A DNA stretch of 34,984 nt. Origin: an uncultured Bacteroides sp. GTDB taxonomy: Bacteria > Bacteroidota > Bacteroidia > Bacteroidales > Bacteroidaceae. This document shows positions 8,345 through 18,600 of this stretch, one piece after another; within the stretch, counting starts at the first letter, position 1; each line of letters begins with the position of its first letter. The notes under the pieces were generated by a model. The model saw only the letters and a list, made by a program, of their open reading frames with translations. It made no database searches and had not been told where the DNA came from. The DNA is taken from positions 1-34,984 of the forward strand of contig CALUJC010000036.1 in assembly GCA_944320865.1 (NCBI GenBank), given 5' to 3'. The translations under genes and the position numbers were made by a program.

Positions 8345-8420
8345 AATGAATCTCCTTATCGTTAATGTTATTAGCAAGGCACAGCACAAGGGGTGCCATA
8401 CCGGTCCGTATTGGTCAGCA

Positions 8421-8465
8421 CAAAGGTAAGCGATTGCGCACGGAAAAGCCAATACTTTTTTATCT
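8421..8465 (-). promoter_or_regulatory. Promoter of the GH26-GH130-symporter-epimerase operon, with candidate operator
   Basis: CAAAGGTA at 8421-8428 reads TACCTTTG in the sense direction, a full match to the -7 box. Twenty bp upstream lies CCAATACTTTTTTATCT (8449-8465), which in sense reads AGATAAAAAAGTATTGG. The TTGG end also supplies a TTG at the -33 position. Fifteen of 17 positions match the box before the CE7 operon (25912-25928), at the same 20-bp distance from the -7 element. The start site should be near 8415. Confidence 0.6.
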
Positions 8466-8586
8466 CTTTTCGGCACAATGCCTCTGCGGAAGGCCTCTCC
8501 GGAGGTGTTCTGATTGCACCACGGTAGGTTTCCAACGCCACCCAAACACTATTTCTGCGGCCCCGGCGGATGCATGGAAACAAATC

Positions 8587-8610
8587 GGGCGCGGGCTATT
8601 CCCCGCGCCC
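8587..8610 (-). terminator. Candidate intrinsic terminator after the SusC-to-GH26 operon
   Basis: GGGCGCGGG (8587-8595) pairs with CCCGCGCCC (8602-8610), a 9-bp GC stem with a 6-nt loop. In the sense direction it is followed by GATTTGTTTCC, which is T-rich but broken. It sits 61 bp past the GH26 stop and before the promoter of the next operon. The rest of the 8345-8671 gap holds only that promoter. Confidence 0.65.
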
Positions 8611-8671
8611 AATCTGAAGAGGCAGAGGCATTTCACCTCACAGTGTCATTGCATCCTTTCCAACAATCTTT

Positions 8672-10366
8672 TTACTGCCTGGCGGGAAGTTCGTCGCGCG
8701 AAATGACAAACTCCTGCTCCATGGCATCTTTCCACCAAGCCTCGTCGGCATGGAAGGTCGAAGCGTCGTCGCCGTTATACCACGGCATGAACCATGCCCA
8801 GCGTGCACCGGCTGCCCATTGTTCGGAAATCAATCCTACAGTAGAACTTGTCGACTCGCCATAGCCGCACTCGCTCAAGGCCACCATCTTGTTGCCGTAG
8901 GTGGCGGCAAGGGTGTTGTATTGCGAAGCGCAGTCGGCAGCGGCATTGCCATAAAGGTCGCGGCCAATGATGTCCACGTAGGCATCGCCGGGATACCAGT
9001 CGTCATCGCCCGTTTCAGATGTCCACACCCAAATCAAGTTGTTCAGTCCGGCAGCCTGGAAGCGGTTAAACATGTCCACCCACAAGGCCTTGAAGCTGGC
9101 AGCATCCTTGCCCCACCAGAACCAACCGCCGGCCGCTTCGTGGTAGGGACGCCACAGCACGGGGATGCCCTCGTCCTGCAGCAGCGTCAGGTAACTGATA
9201 ATCTCGGCCATGTCGGCTTCGTAGACATCGTTCTCCCACGTGCCTTCCGTCAGGGCATTGGCGGGGTCGAAGGCGTTGTTTTCGGCGTAGAAGTTGTAGG
9301 TTTCCGAGGGGACACCTTCCAATACGACGCTGGTAATGGTATATTTATGCCCGCTGATGATAAGTCCGTTGGCCTGCACTGCTGCCAAAGTAGTGGCATC
9401 CAGTGTCAATGAGAAGCTTGTCGCATCCTTTTCGACATCGAAATATTCATACGACGTCCCGGCTTCATCCACAAGGCCGGTCCAAGATGCCCCGTCTTTG
9501 AAAGAGCCTTGTGCATCGGTACCTACATACGTTATATTCACCGTCACCTTGTCACCCACCTCAGCCTTGGCAAACAAAGCCTTGGCTTCTGCCGAAGTCA
9601 GCGACAATGCATTCCAGTCTCTAATCACGGTTTCATCGGCAGACAAGGTTGCAGTGTTGGATGTCGGCACATTCCAGTGCCACATAGCAGCCACAATACC
9701 ACCGGCATCCCACCAGTCTTTCACGGGAGTGATGTCATTATAATCAATCCAGTTGGCAGGCGATGAGTTCAAGTGCAGATAGTCGAAGCAGTTGATGGCC
9801 GGATACTTGCCCGTCCACTGGAATACCTGCTCAGCCTCATCCGTGTTCCAATCCACATCGGCCATGATAGCCGACAGTGTGCGTGTTTCGGAATTCTCCA
9901 ACAAGTAATTGTACAACTCCACAGCTTCGGAAGTAGCCGAGGCATTGACCAACGCCTCGTCCAGACCTATCGTGCTGAACTGTACCGTCACTGCCGGAGC
10001 CGGCATGTCATTCGGTCCGGTCACCACCCCTGCGGGAATAGTCAACGTGCACTGCGTTTCGCGTGTAGGCACATTTACATTCACAGTCAACGTATTGCTG
10101 GAACCAATCACGTTAGCACTGGTTATGGTGCCGCCTGTAAATTGCAGTTGGTCGGTATTACTGGTAGCAAAGAACACGTTCTTATCGTAAGTCACCGTGA
10201 TGGTGATGTCTCCACGACGCACCCTGGAAGCATTGTTTTCCGGGGTCGTGGATACCAACGCCGGGGCAGCGACTTCGGGGATGTTGACTTCTATTTCGTC
10301 GTCGCAGGCAGTCAGCATAAAGGGTACTGCCAATGCGAACATTTGTATCAAAGCTTTAATTTTCAT
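8672..10366 (-). CDS. GH26 beta-mannanase with N-terminal Ig-like and inserted binding domain, surface lipoprotein
   Basis: A 564-residue lipoprotein (lipobox LTAC, Cys21; DDE follows, which suits export to the outer surface). Residues 35-132 form a Big_5-like Ig domain (TTPENNASRVRRGDITITVTYDKNV). The GH26 fold starts near 145. It is interrupted after AMWHWNVP (227-234) by a beta-sandwich insert at about 258-350 ending NGLIISGHKYTITSVVLEG, and resumes at TWENDVYEADM. The acid/base is Glu410 in LWRPYHEAAGGWFWWG and the nucleophile Glu499 in VALSECGYGE. It likely makes the first cuts in mannan at the cell surface. It is the last gene of the SusC operon, directly after the glycan-binding lipoprotein whose C-terminal domain resembles the insert. 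Confidence 0.92.
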   Translation of the reverse strand: MKIKALIQMFALAVPFMLTACDDEIEVNIPEVAAPALVSTTPENNASRVRRGDITITVTYDKNVFFATSNTDQLQFTGGTITSANVIGSSNTLTVNVNVPTRETQCTLTIPAGVVTGPNDMPAPAVTVQFSTIGLDEALVNASATSEAVELYNYLLENSETRTLSAIMADVDWNTDEAEQVFQWTGKYPAINCFDYLHLNSSPANWIDYNDITPVKDWWDAGGIVAAMWHWNVPTSNTATLSADETVIRDWNALSLTSAEAKALFAKAEVGDKVTVNITYVGTDAQGSFKDGASWTGLVDEAGTSYEYFDVEKDATSFSLTLDATTLAAVQANGLIISGHKYTITSVVLEGVPSETYNFYAENNAFDPANALTEGTWENDVYEADMAEIISYLTLLQDEGIPVLWRPYHEAAGGWFWWGKDAASFKALWVDMFNRFQAAGLNNLIWVWTSETGDDDWYPGDAYVDIIGRDLYGNAAADCASQYNTLAATYGNKMVALSECGYGESTSSTVGLISEQWAAGARWAWFMPWYNGDDASTFHADEAWWKDAMEQEFVISRDELPARQ

Positions 10367-10382
10367 ATTCCATGTATTTTAT

Positions 10383-12503
10383 TTATTCAAGAACAGTGAC
10401 CTTAGAAATGACGCAACCCTCACCTTGGACAATGATTCCTGTATCACTCCAACCATCCGAAGTATTCATAATCGTATTATAAAGGTCTTCTGTCACTTCT
10501 ATTTCGATTACATCAGGGCATGCACCTGCATCATATTGAAGGATTCCAAACAATTCCCCCCAATTGGCATGGTTAACTTGAATTTGCGTATATGCATTTT
10601 GGGACACATAAAATCTCATCTTAAATCCAGGTGCAAAGCCCGCTGCTGTCAAATCCGCTTTATAAATACGGAAAGCTCCACCAGCATCTTCGCCAGCCCA
10701 AGAGCCGAGATTATGTACATCTCCCATCACAACTTTTTCTGCAGATTCAACTACAACCGGGACATCCGAAACAATCTCCTTCCCTGCATAGTTAACCATC
10801 CGAACATAGTAAGTATCCGGTTCAACTTCGGCAGGAACAGTCAGTGTTACTTCCGTTGCTGTACGCGTATCGTATTCGGTCACTTTCACATCACCAAAGT
10901 AGAAATTCTCTACAGTATTCATGTTCAATCCGGTTATCGTAATGACTTCACCAGCTTCCACAGCTTCGGGGGTAATAGCCGTCACTACCGGGTCAGTGGC
11001 CGGAGTAATGTTCAGCGTCACGGTTGTTTCCGCTTCCTCACCATTTTTCATTACCAGTGTGGGAGCACAAGCACTTGCCGTCAAAGGTACTGTGATTTTT
11101 AATGTCTGCGCGTCGATATAGTTCACCTCAGGAGCAGGCTCAATTTCCATATCCGGATTTTGCTTTAGCGCTTCTTCCTGCTCTTTGATAAACGCTTTAC
11201 GGTCTTCTTCCGTGACAATCACGACAGACGGATTATCTTCGCCTTCAAAGGCTACCCCGGCAACCAAGTCCAGATCTGTACCTGTGATGGTCACTACCTC
11301 TCCGGCAGTCAATGCTACGGGATTAAAGGCTGTAATTGCAGGTTTCAGTGTCTGATAAGCCAATGTTACAGATTCACCGCTTGCCATATTCAATGCCAAG
11401 TCACCGGATTGTGCCATATCGGGCACAGTAACCACTACACGTGTTGCCGTAGCCTCCTTTACCGGAACAGCTTCCTCCACGTTGGGGAAAGTTACACTGA
11501 CTACCAAATCCATGTCAACGCCCGTAATGGTCAAGTCTGCGCCATTCTTCACGGCTGCAGGTGCCGCTGCCAAATTGCCGGGCAAAACAGGCGTGAATTC
11601 ACTTTGCACCGGAACGGTCAAACCGGAACGCAACACCAGTTCCACTGCACCTGAAGCAGCCTCAGCCGGCAAGGCAAACGTTATCTGCGTTCCATCTTCA
11701 TTAACCGTAAACGATGCCTCACCTTCTTCCGCCAAGTCGGCTGACGGAAAATCATAAGGTACATCGGCTGACGCATTGAAGCGCACATAAGCCACCATAT
11801 TTAAATACGTACCTGTAATCGTAACCGCTTCGCCGGCTTTATAGCGGGTAGCTATAAACGAAGTCACCGTCGGCACGCCGACCTCCAATTCTGTTTCAGA
11901 ATAAATCCAGTTGGGTAAGTCTTCCACGCCGTCGCTCAGGATAATTTGCCCGGTTTGTGCAGCGTCGGGCACAACTACCTCAATCTGGTAACGGCTGTGG
12001 GAAATGAATTCTGCCTCCGGCACTGCCACTTCATCGGCAAAAATCACCTCATGAATCAGGTTCAGGTAATCGCCCGTAATGGTAATCACCTCGCCCGGCA
12101 TTGCCGTTGCCGGCGAAAAGCCTTCAAACACGATAGGTTCTTCATACGTCAACTGTGTTTGGGTCACAATCTCCGTACCATTGGCAGTTACCAACGTCAC
12201 ATAGCCCACTTCCGGCCCATCTACCGGCACCTGCACCAATATCTCGCTGTGAGCCCCAGATTGGCGCACTTCAATATCCGTAATAGGCTCGACTCCTGGA
12301 ATAATGACTTGCGTCACTTGGTCGAGGTTAGAACCGAGGAAGCGCAACGTGCCTCCACGCATCACGGGCTGCGGGCCATACACATTCAGGCTCACACCAC
12401 CTTTATATTGCTGGGTGTCTAAATTGTCATTGTCGCATGCCGCGAAGCCCAAGGCAACCAGGCAAGAGAGCAACCACACCTTTAAGTTACTTATATGTTT
12501 CAT
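10383..12503 (-). CDS. Multi-IPT/TIG surface glycan-binding lipoprotein
   Basis: A 706-residue lipoprotein (lipobox GFAAC, Cys23, followed by DNDN). It is built from about six IPT/TIG Ig-like repeats, each with a phrase like GEVITITGDYLNLI: roughly 38-120, 125-205, 210-303, 308-386, 388-500 and 505-587. The C-terminal domain (about 592-706, from GDVHNLGSWAG) is a different beta-sandwich with aromatic-rich AYTQIQVNHANWGELFGIL and the ending GIIVQGEGCVISKVTVLE. The fifth repeat holds a charged helical stretch (about 430-460, EEDRKAFIKEQEEALKQNP). By position after SusD it should be a surface glycan-binding protein, with the repeats as a stalk and the last domain as binder. Binding is inferred, not shown. 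Confidence 0.88.
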   Translation of the reverse strand: MKHISNLKVWLLSCLVALGFAACDNDNLDTQQYKGGVSLNVYGPQPVMRGGTLRFLGSNLDQVTQVIIPGVEPITDIEVRQSGAHSEILVQVPVDGPEVGYVTLVTANGTEIVTQTQLTYEEPIVFEGFSPATAMPGEVITITGDYLNLIHEVIFADEVAVPEAEFISHSRYQIEVVVPDAAQTGQIILSDGVEDLPNWIYSETELEVGVPTVTSFIATRYKAGEAVTITGTYLNMVAYVRFNASADVPYDFPSADLAEEGEASFTVNEDGTQITFALPAEAASGAVELVLRSGLTVPVQSEFTPVLPGNLAAAPAAVKNGADLTITGVDMDLVVSVTFPNVEEAVPVKEATATRVVVTVPDMAQSGDLALNMASGESVTLAYQTLKPAITAFNPVALTAGEVVTITGTDLDLVAGVAFEGEDNPSVVIVTEEDRKAFIKEQEEALKQNPDMEIEPAPEVNYIDAQTLKITVPLTASACAPTLVMKNGEEAETTVTLNITPATDPVVTAITPEAVEAGEVITITGLNMNTVENFYFGDVKVTEYDTRTATEVTLTVPAEVEPDTYYVRMVNYAGKEIVSDVPVVVESAEKVVMGDVHNLGSWAGEDAGGAFRIYKADLTAAGFAPGFKMRFYVSQNAYTQIQVNHANWGELFGILQYDAGACPDVIEIEVTEDLYNTIMNTSDGWSDTGIIVQGEGCVISKVTVLE

Positions 12504-12522
12504 AATATTACTCTTTTATAGA

Positions 12523-13893
12523 TTATCTGTTAGGCACGGCACGTATATTGTCAATCTTGAATATCGGCATGCACTCTGTTCCGTTCACGCCACCGCCTAC
12601 TACGAAGATATTCAGGCTGGCAAAGTCTTCAGGAGAATTGGGCACATTGGTCGTCGCGGCTCCTGCACGGTCATAAGTAAAGCTGGTCAATGGAATGGTA
12701 ACCGTTACCCACTGGTCATCCGTATGATAAGAACCTGTGCTGGTCCAAGGACGGTACATAGCCCGGCCAAATGTACCTTCATCACGCGTACCCTCACCAT
12801 TGAATATATACATATTGGCACCTGCCACGTAGCCACTGTAGCCATCTATCGGATTACCGGAAAGCGTAACCAGGTCAAGACCTTCGAAGGCTACCTGCAT
12901 GGCACCTGCGCTCCAAGGATTGGAAGAAGGAATATACAACTCAAACTTCAACGCCATATCTGCGTAGTCGGTGAAGTCAACCAAGTTATACAAAGCAATG
13001 CCATCGCCCGAAGTCACGTTCTGCGGATTATCCCAAGAACCGGCCCAATACTCAAAAGAGAACTGGCTATCATTCCATCCGCCATCGGCAGACATGACTG
13101 TCACGCCATCGCCCAATTGGACGAAATTGCCCGTAATGGATGTTTCATCCGACAGAATCTCACGTGCATGCCAGCCGTGGTTGCCCAAGCCGGTCACGCC
13201 ATCGAAGTCGAACAACATGCCGCGTGTATCCAGATATTGGAAGGCAGACGTCGTAGTACCGTAAATGGTCGTCACCTCTACCGGTCCTTCTTCCGTGCAC
13301 TCCGGCACAATAAAGCTGATGGAGCTTTGCGAAATATCGGTGAACTCCGTTACCGGCACATCGCCCGGGAACATCACTTCCAACGGCACGTTGGGGTCGT
13401 CCACAAAGTAGTTACCCGTAATGGTGGCCTCGCTACCTACCGGCGCATACTCGCACGACATGGCTGTCAGCGTAGGCGCAGGCACCGTGACGTGAAAATC
13501 ATACTCCACCGTCTGCCCGCTCCGGGTCACCATATAGATTTTATCAGATACCTCTCCAGGAATAGTCTGCGGTACATCTACTAGTAACGTATTGTCTGTA
13601 ATGTAGCTATTGTTCAAGATAGCCTGACGGTCGTTGAAGTAAAGTTCATAAACACTACGCAGGTTCTCTCCCACCAAGCAAACGGTACTTCCTGTAGTAG
13701 CTGCCGTTATCAAGGAGTCGGCCGAAGCCGCATAAGGAGAACGGATGTAGCGCACGGTAGGCACGCCGCCTGCCACTTCATATTTATCCGGCTCGTCTTC
13801 GCAAGACACCGTGGCGAATCCTGTAAGGGTAGCCAGGCCACAGAAGAAACCGAACCTCATAAGTTTATTCAGTAATTTCATATTCGTATGCAT
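12523..13893 (-). CDS. Surface glycan-binding lipoprotein (SGBP-B type)
   Basis: A 456-residue lipoprotein (lipobox TVSC, Cys31, followed by EDEPD). Two IPT/TIG Ig domains cover about 42-135 and 138-220. A C-terminal jelly-roll domain (about 225-456) starts at MLFDFDGVTGLGNHGWHAR and ends CMPIFKIDNIRAVPN, in the manner of the xyloglucan-binding domain family first seen in SGBP-B. It is aromatic-rich (GGWNDSQFSFEYWAGSW), as expected of a polysaccharide binder. The gene begins 6 bp after the SusD stop; an alternative start four codons later (MKLLNK) is equally plausible. It should hold mannan at the cell surface for the neighbouring GH26 enzyme and SusC/D. Confidence 0.88.
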   Translation of the reverse strand: MHTNMKLLNKLMRFGFFCGLATLTGFATVSCEDEPDKYEVAGGVPTVRYIRSPYAASADSLITAATTGSTVCLVGENLRSVYELYFNDRQAILNNSYITDNTLLVDVPQTIPGEVSDKIYMVTRSGQTVEYDFHVTVPAPTLTAMSCEYAPVGSEATITGNYFVDDPNVPLEVMFPGDVPVTEFTDISQSSISFIVPECTEEGPVEVTTIYGTTTSAFQYLDTRGMLFDFDGVTGLGNHGWHAREILSDETSITGNFVQLGDGVTVMSADGGWNDSQFSFEYWAGSWDNPQNVTSGDGIALYNLVDFTDYADMALKFELYIPSSNPWSAGAMQVAFEGLDLVTLSGNPIDGYSGYVAGANMYIFNGEGTRDEGTFGRAMYRPWTSTGSYHTDDQWVTVTIPLTSFTYDRAGAATTNVPNSPEDFASLNIFVVGGGVNGTECMPIFKIDNIRAVPNR

Positions 13894-13899
13894 TTAAGA

Positions 13900-15633
13900 T
13901 TAATAACTATACAAACTACGCACATCCTCGTGAATGGGGTCTTCCATCAGGTGCGGGTTGAACACCACGTCTTCGGTGGGGAACGGAAGGGTAAAGCTGT
14001 CTGCCGTGACATTCGGTGCAGCAACCGTATCGTCATAGTACATGGCATCCGGATTTACCGACCAACTTTGCGTACTGTAATATGCCTCATACAAGTCGCC
14101 TAAACCGACGAAAGAATTACGCTTTTGGCTGGTCAGCTCATTGATGCAGAACTGCGGGTCGTAGTAAGACACACGCACGTAGTCATACCAGCGGTCACCC
14201 TCCATGGCCAGTTCCAGGCGGCGTTCTTTCCACACATCTTCCCAAGTAAGGGTCGAGGGGCGATGGCTATTGTCCAACGTCGGGATAGCCCGCTGCCGCA
14301 CGGCAAAGTAAGCATCGATGGCCGAAGCATCCGATGTCTGCTTAGCCGTCCCCATCATGGCTTCCGCATAAATCAGGTATACATCTGACAGGCGGAGGAT
14401 ATGGGTAGCCAGACTGTTCTTCATATAAGCAGCCGAATGCCCTACTCCGGCCACATGGTCTTGGGCATTGCCATACAAGTGCTTCACTGTATTGCTTCCG
14501 GTAGCGCTTTGCAACGTGCCGGTAGCTGCCGCATTGTAAGTGTCATCGTAAATAAAGCGCAGGTAATCGAAACCGCCCTTGTCCTGCCAGAAGTAAGGAT
14601 AGGTGCATCCCGGCAAGAACATGGTGGCCTGGCAACGGGTGTCCGTGGCATTTATCCAAGAGTCGGGGCTCTGCTCCAACAGTTTCACGCCAAATGCCTC
14701 TTGCAGGTCCACCGACAAGCCGGACCAACCACCCCAGCAGTCGCCGAACTCATCGAAACCATCGATGGCCAAATCCGATTGCAAAGTATTTTGCGAAGTC
14801 CACGTATTACCTTCAGCTGTCCAACGCCAGGCTATCAGACTTTCCTCGCTCTCGTTGTTGGCCAAGCGGAATACATCGCTGTAATTGTCCAGCAACTGCC
14901 GTCCGGAGTTATCTATCACATCCTTGGCATACGAAGCCGCCTTGGCCAAGTCATCCCCGTTCAACGAACCGGAAATGCCGGCACGGGTCAGATAGACCTT
15001 AGCCAACAAGCCCTCGGCACAATAGTAATCGATACGCCCGGGGTCGCTTGATTCAGGCAACAACTCCATGGCTTTCTCCAGCGTCATGATGATATACTCA
15101 TACACATCGGCCTTCTGCACCTTATACTTGTCGTTGTAAGAACCATTCACCAATTCCTCCGTATTGTTGTGGATAATGGGCACATCGCCGAAGCTGCGTA
15201 CCAGGTAGAAATAAGCCAAGGCCTTCCAAGTCAAGCATTCGCCCATGCACTGGTTCTTTACCGCCTGAGAAGCTGGACTGCCCTTGATGTTGTCGTACAC
15301 CGTATTGGCATGGCCTATCACCGCCCACAAGGAGTAAGACATGTTCACCAGGTCCTGGTCGGTACCGTTCACCGTAAACGTCAGGTAAGGACTGCTACCC
15401 CAATAGTAGTTTCCGGAGAGCACCTCACCCACTTTAATGAAACCGCGTTGAAAGTCATACCAAGGCGAGTTGTACAGGTAGTTCACACCGGAGATACATT
15501 GATCATCCGTCTCATAATAATTGCTCGTGTTGTAATTGTCGATAGTAGGCCTGTCCAGGAAGTTATCGCAAGCCGATACCCCCATTGCCAAAGCTACAGC
15601 CAACACACCATATTTTAGATTATTGCATTTCAT
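13900..15633 (-). CDS. SusD-like outer-membrane glycan-binding lipoprotein
   Basis: A 577-residue SusD/RagB family lipoprotein (lipobox GVSAC, Cys22). Typical features are DNFLDRPTIDNYNTSNYYETDDQC after the lipid anchor, the TPR-like helices (YDNIKGSPASQAVKNQCMGECLTWKALAYFYLVRSFGDVPII), and the C-terminal WKERRLELAMEGDRWYDYVR. It forms the lid over the SusC pore and gives the pair its substrate choice. It starts 21 bp downstream of the SusC stop. Together with SusC, two SGBPs and GH26 it makes one operon. No defect was seen. Confidence 0.95.
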   Translation of the reverse strand: MKCNNLKYGVLAVALAMGVSACDNFLDRPTIDNYNTSNYYETDDQCISGVNYLYNSPWYDFQRGFIKVGEVLSGNYYWGSSPYLTFTVNGTDQDLVNMSYSLWAVIGHANTVYDNIKGSPASQAVKNQCMGECLTWKALAYFYLVRSFGDVPIIHNNTEELVNGSYNDKYKVQKADVYEYIIMTLEKAMELLPESSDPGRIDYYCAEGLLAKVYLTRAGISGSLNGDDLAKAASYAKDVIDNSGRQLLDNYSDVFRLANNESEESLIAWRWTAEGNTWTSQNTLQSDLAIDGFDEFGDCWGGWSGLSVDLQEAFGVKLLEQSPDSWINATDTRCQATMFLPGCTYPYFWQDKGGFDYLRFIYDDTYNAAATGTLQSATGSNTVKHLYGNAQDHVAGVGHSAAYMKNSLATHILRLSDVYLIYAEAMMGTAKQTSDASAIDAYFAVRQRAIPTLDNSHRPSTLTWEDVWKERRLELAMEGDRWYDYVRVSYYDPQFCINELTSQKRNSFVGLGDLYEAYYSTQSWSVNPDAMYYDDTVAAPNVTADSFTLPFPTEDVVFNPHLMEDPIHEDVRSLYSY

Positions 15634-15654
15634 ATTGCTTTCAAGATTTAGCCG

Positions 15655-18600
15655 TTAAAAAGTAACATTCAAACCAAATGAGTAAACCGTAGGAGAGGGA
15701 TAACGGCCGTTATCCAGGCCCATCACATTGGCACTTGCCGTGCTGACACCGATTTCCGGGTCGTAACCGTTGTAGCCGGTAATGGTCAGCAGGTTCTGTA
15801 TGTTGGCATAGAGGCGCAGGTTCTCGATGTGCCATTTGTTCGTCAGCCGTTTGGGGAAGGTATAGCCCAACGTGATGTTCTTCAAACGAATGTACGAACC
15901 ATCTTCCACATAGCGGTCGCTGACACGGTCGTTGTCGTTCGGGTCATTAATGGTAGCACGGGGAGTGGAAGTGCCGGGATTGGTAACCCGCACGTTCGTC
16001 ACGTCATCATACCAGTGGTATACCGTCACACCATTCACCACTGCACCGTTCGTGTAGTCTTTGTTCGCATCAATGGGCGCCAAGATAGCGCGGTCGTTCA
16101 CCGAATTCAATTGATTGGTCCACGTGGAATTCATGTGCGTCAACGACATGCCCAGGTAGTTGTACACCTTATTGCCCACCGATCCGTTGATAAACAAAGA
16201 GAGGTCGAAGTTCTTGTAACGGAAAGTATTGGTCCAGCCGAAGGTAAACTTAGGCATGGGCGAGCCTATGTTTGTACGGTCGTTCTCGTCGATGACGCCG
16301 TCACCATTCAGGTCTTTGTACTTGATGTCGCCTACCCACACTGTATTGTTTTTGTTAAACACGCCGTTGGCCGGATAGCTGTTGGCCGGTTTAGGCGAAG
16401 TCTGCAGATCTTCCAAATCCTCGTATACGCCATCGGTCACATAGCCGTAGAAGTTATACAACGACTCGCCCACATTGGTCACGCTCACTACGTCCGTCCA
16501 TTGGCCATAGCCCACAATCTGCGCGGCACTGGTGCCCGACAAAGCTACCAGCTTGTTGCGGTTCACCGAAATCTGGAAATCAGAATCCCACTGGAATTCA
16601 CCAATCAGCGGATGTGTGTTCAGCGAGATTTCCACACCGGTGTTGCGGATGTGCCCGTAGTTGCCCCAAGGCGCAGCCAAAGCCGATGAAGCATTACCGC
16701 TGGTACCCATGTACGAGGGCAGCTGCAACTGCATCAACATGTCTTTCGACTCCTTCTTGTACCAGTCCACCGTCAGGTTAATGCGGTCGTGGAAGAAGCT
16801 CAAATCCAAACCTACGTTGATTTGCTCCTGAGACTCCCACTTGATACCGGTATTGGCAATATTGGCCGGTCGGTAGCTCATTCCCAGCCCTGTAGGCATG
16901 ATGCTGATGGCCGAACCCCAACGGTAACCGCCGATGTTGGCATTACCCGTCTGTCCCCAACCGATACGCAACTTACCGTTGCTGATGACGTTCTGCAACG
17001 GTTCAAAGAACTTCTCGTTGGAGAAACGCCAGGAAGCTGCAATGGCATGGAAGCCTGCCCAACGATTTTCAGGGCCGAAGTTAGAAGAGCCGTCATAACG
17101 GTAGGTATAGGTGGCCAGGTAGCGGTCGGCATAGTTATACGTGGCACGGGCAAAGAAAGAAGCCATGGACGAACTGCCAAACCCGTAGCCAATGGCAGGC
17201 GTACCATTACCCAATGCCGGATTGTGTACCTCATCAGAAGGCAGGTTGGTGTTGAACACGCTGGAATAATCGTAATCAGATTTCCACATTTCCTGTCCCA
17301 ACATCACGGAGTAACTGTGTTTATCGATGCTGCCGTTATACGTCAGGTAGTTTTTCAGCTGCCAGAAGGTGGAACTATTCTTTTGGATACTGCTCTCATT
17401 GTTATCGCGAATCCATGTACCCAGGTTCACCATCGGCTCATAGCGTTCAGCCTTGCTGGCGCTGATGTCGTAGCCCAGCTCGGCATGCCACACTAAATTC
17501 TTTATCGGGGTAACTTCTGCAAAGATATTACCCGTCAACTTCTGACGGTTCAGCAAGATGTCGTCCATCAAAGCCAAGGCCACCGGGTTCGGGTTAGTAT
17601 AGCCCTCCTGCGAGATAGATGAATAGCTGCCGTCCACATTGTAAATAGGAATGCTCGGGATGGTGGTCAATGAGTAATTAATCAAACCCTCGCTACTGTC
17701 CGCCAGCTTCAGGCTCTCGTCCGTGCTGGAGTAAGTAGCGCTCAAACCCAATTTCAACCACTTCTTCAACTGGGCGTCCAAGTTGGTACGCACGCTGAAA
17801 CGGCTAAACTCACTGCCGATAATGGTACCCTCCTGGTCCATATACGAACCCGAGACATAATACTGCACCTTATCCGAACCGCCCTGCGCGCTCACCTGGT
17901 GCTGGTGCTGCAAGGCCGTCTGGAAAATGGCATCTTGCCAGTTGGTACCTTTGCCCAGCAAAGAGGGGTCGGAAAGATAAGCGCTCTCATCTGCCTCGCC
18001 CACATCGACAAAGTCGTTATAGAAGTTGGCATACTCGCGCAAGTTCATAATGTCCAGGCGCTTCGTCTGGCGTTGCACGGCAAACATGCCATCGTACGTA
18101 AACTTGGCCTCACCGCTCTTACCGCGCTTCGTGGTAATCAGCACAACGCCGTTAGCACCTTGGGCACCATAAATGGCGGTTGCCGAAGCATCCTTCAAAA
18201 TTTCCATGCTGACAATATCGGCAGGGTTGATGGTAGACAACGGGGAAATGGTAGATACGGAACCGTTGCCCAAAGCATCACCCAAACCAAAGTCGGCACC
18301 GCTCTGCCCGCCGCCTTGCATAATCACACCGTCGATAACATACAACGGCTCGGCATTGGCATTAATGGTAGCCTGGCCACGGATACGGATAGAAGACGAA
18401 GAACCCGGCGCACCGGACGTAGTGACCGCCGTCACACCGGCAGCACGTCCTTGCAGAGATTGGTCGAGGTTGGTAATGATAGACCCCTTCAATTGGTCTT
18501 CACTCATGGAAACAGAAGCACCCGAGAGGTCGCTTTTCTTCATCGTACCATAACCCACCACAACAACCTCATCCAGCATTTCCGTATCTTCCTTCAACGT

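Noticed and set aside
8406-8414. A second, inverted GTATTGG downstream of the -7 box in the GH26 operon promoter, possibly a dyad operator.
   Set aside because: The other two promoters have no equivalent at the same distance (only a CTATTGG at 25877-25883 with different spacing), so chance is the simpler reading.
8345-8545. A longer GH26 protein starting 67 codons upstream.
   Set aside because: The extension covers the promoter and operator and lacks a signal peptide; the lipoprotein signal starts at 8344.
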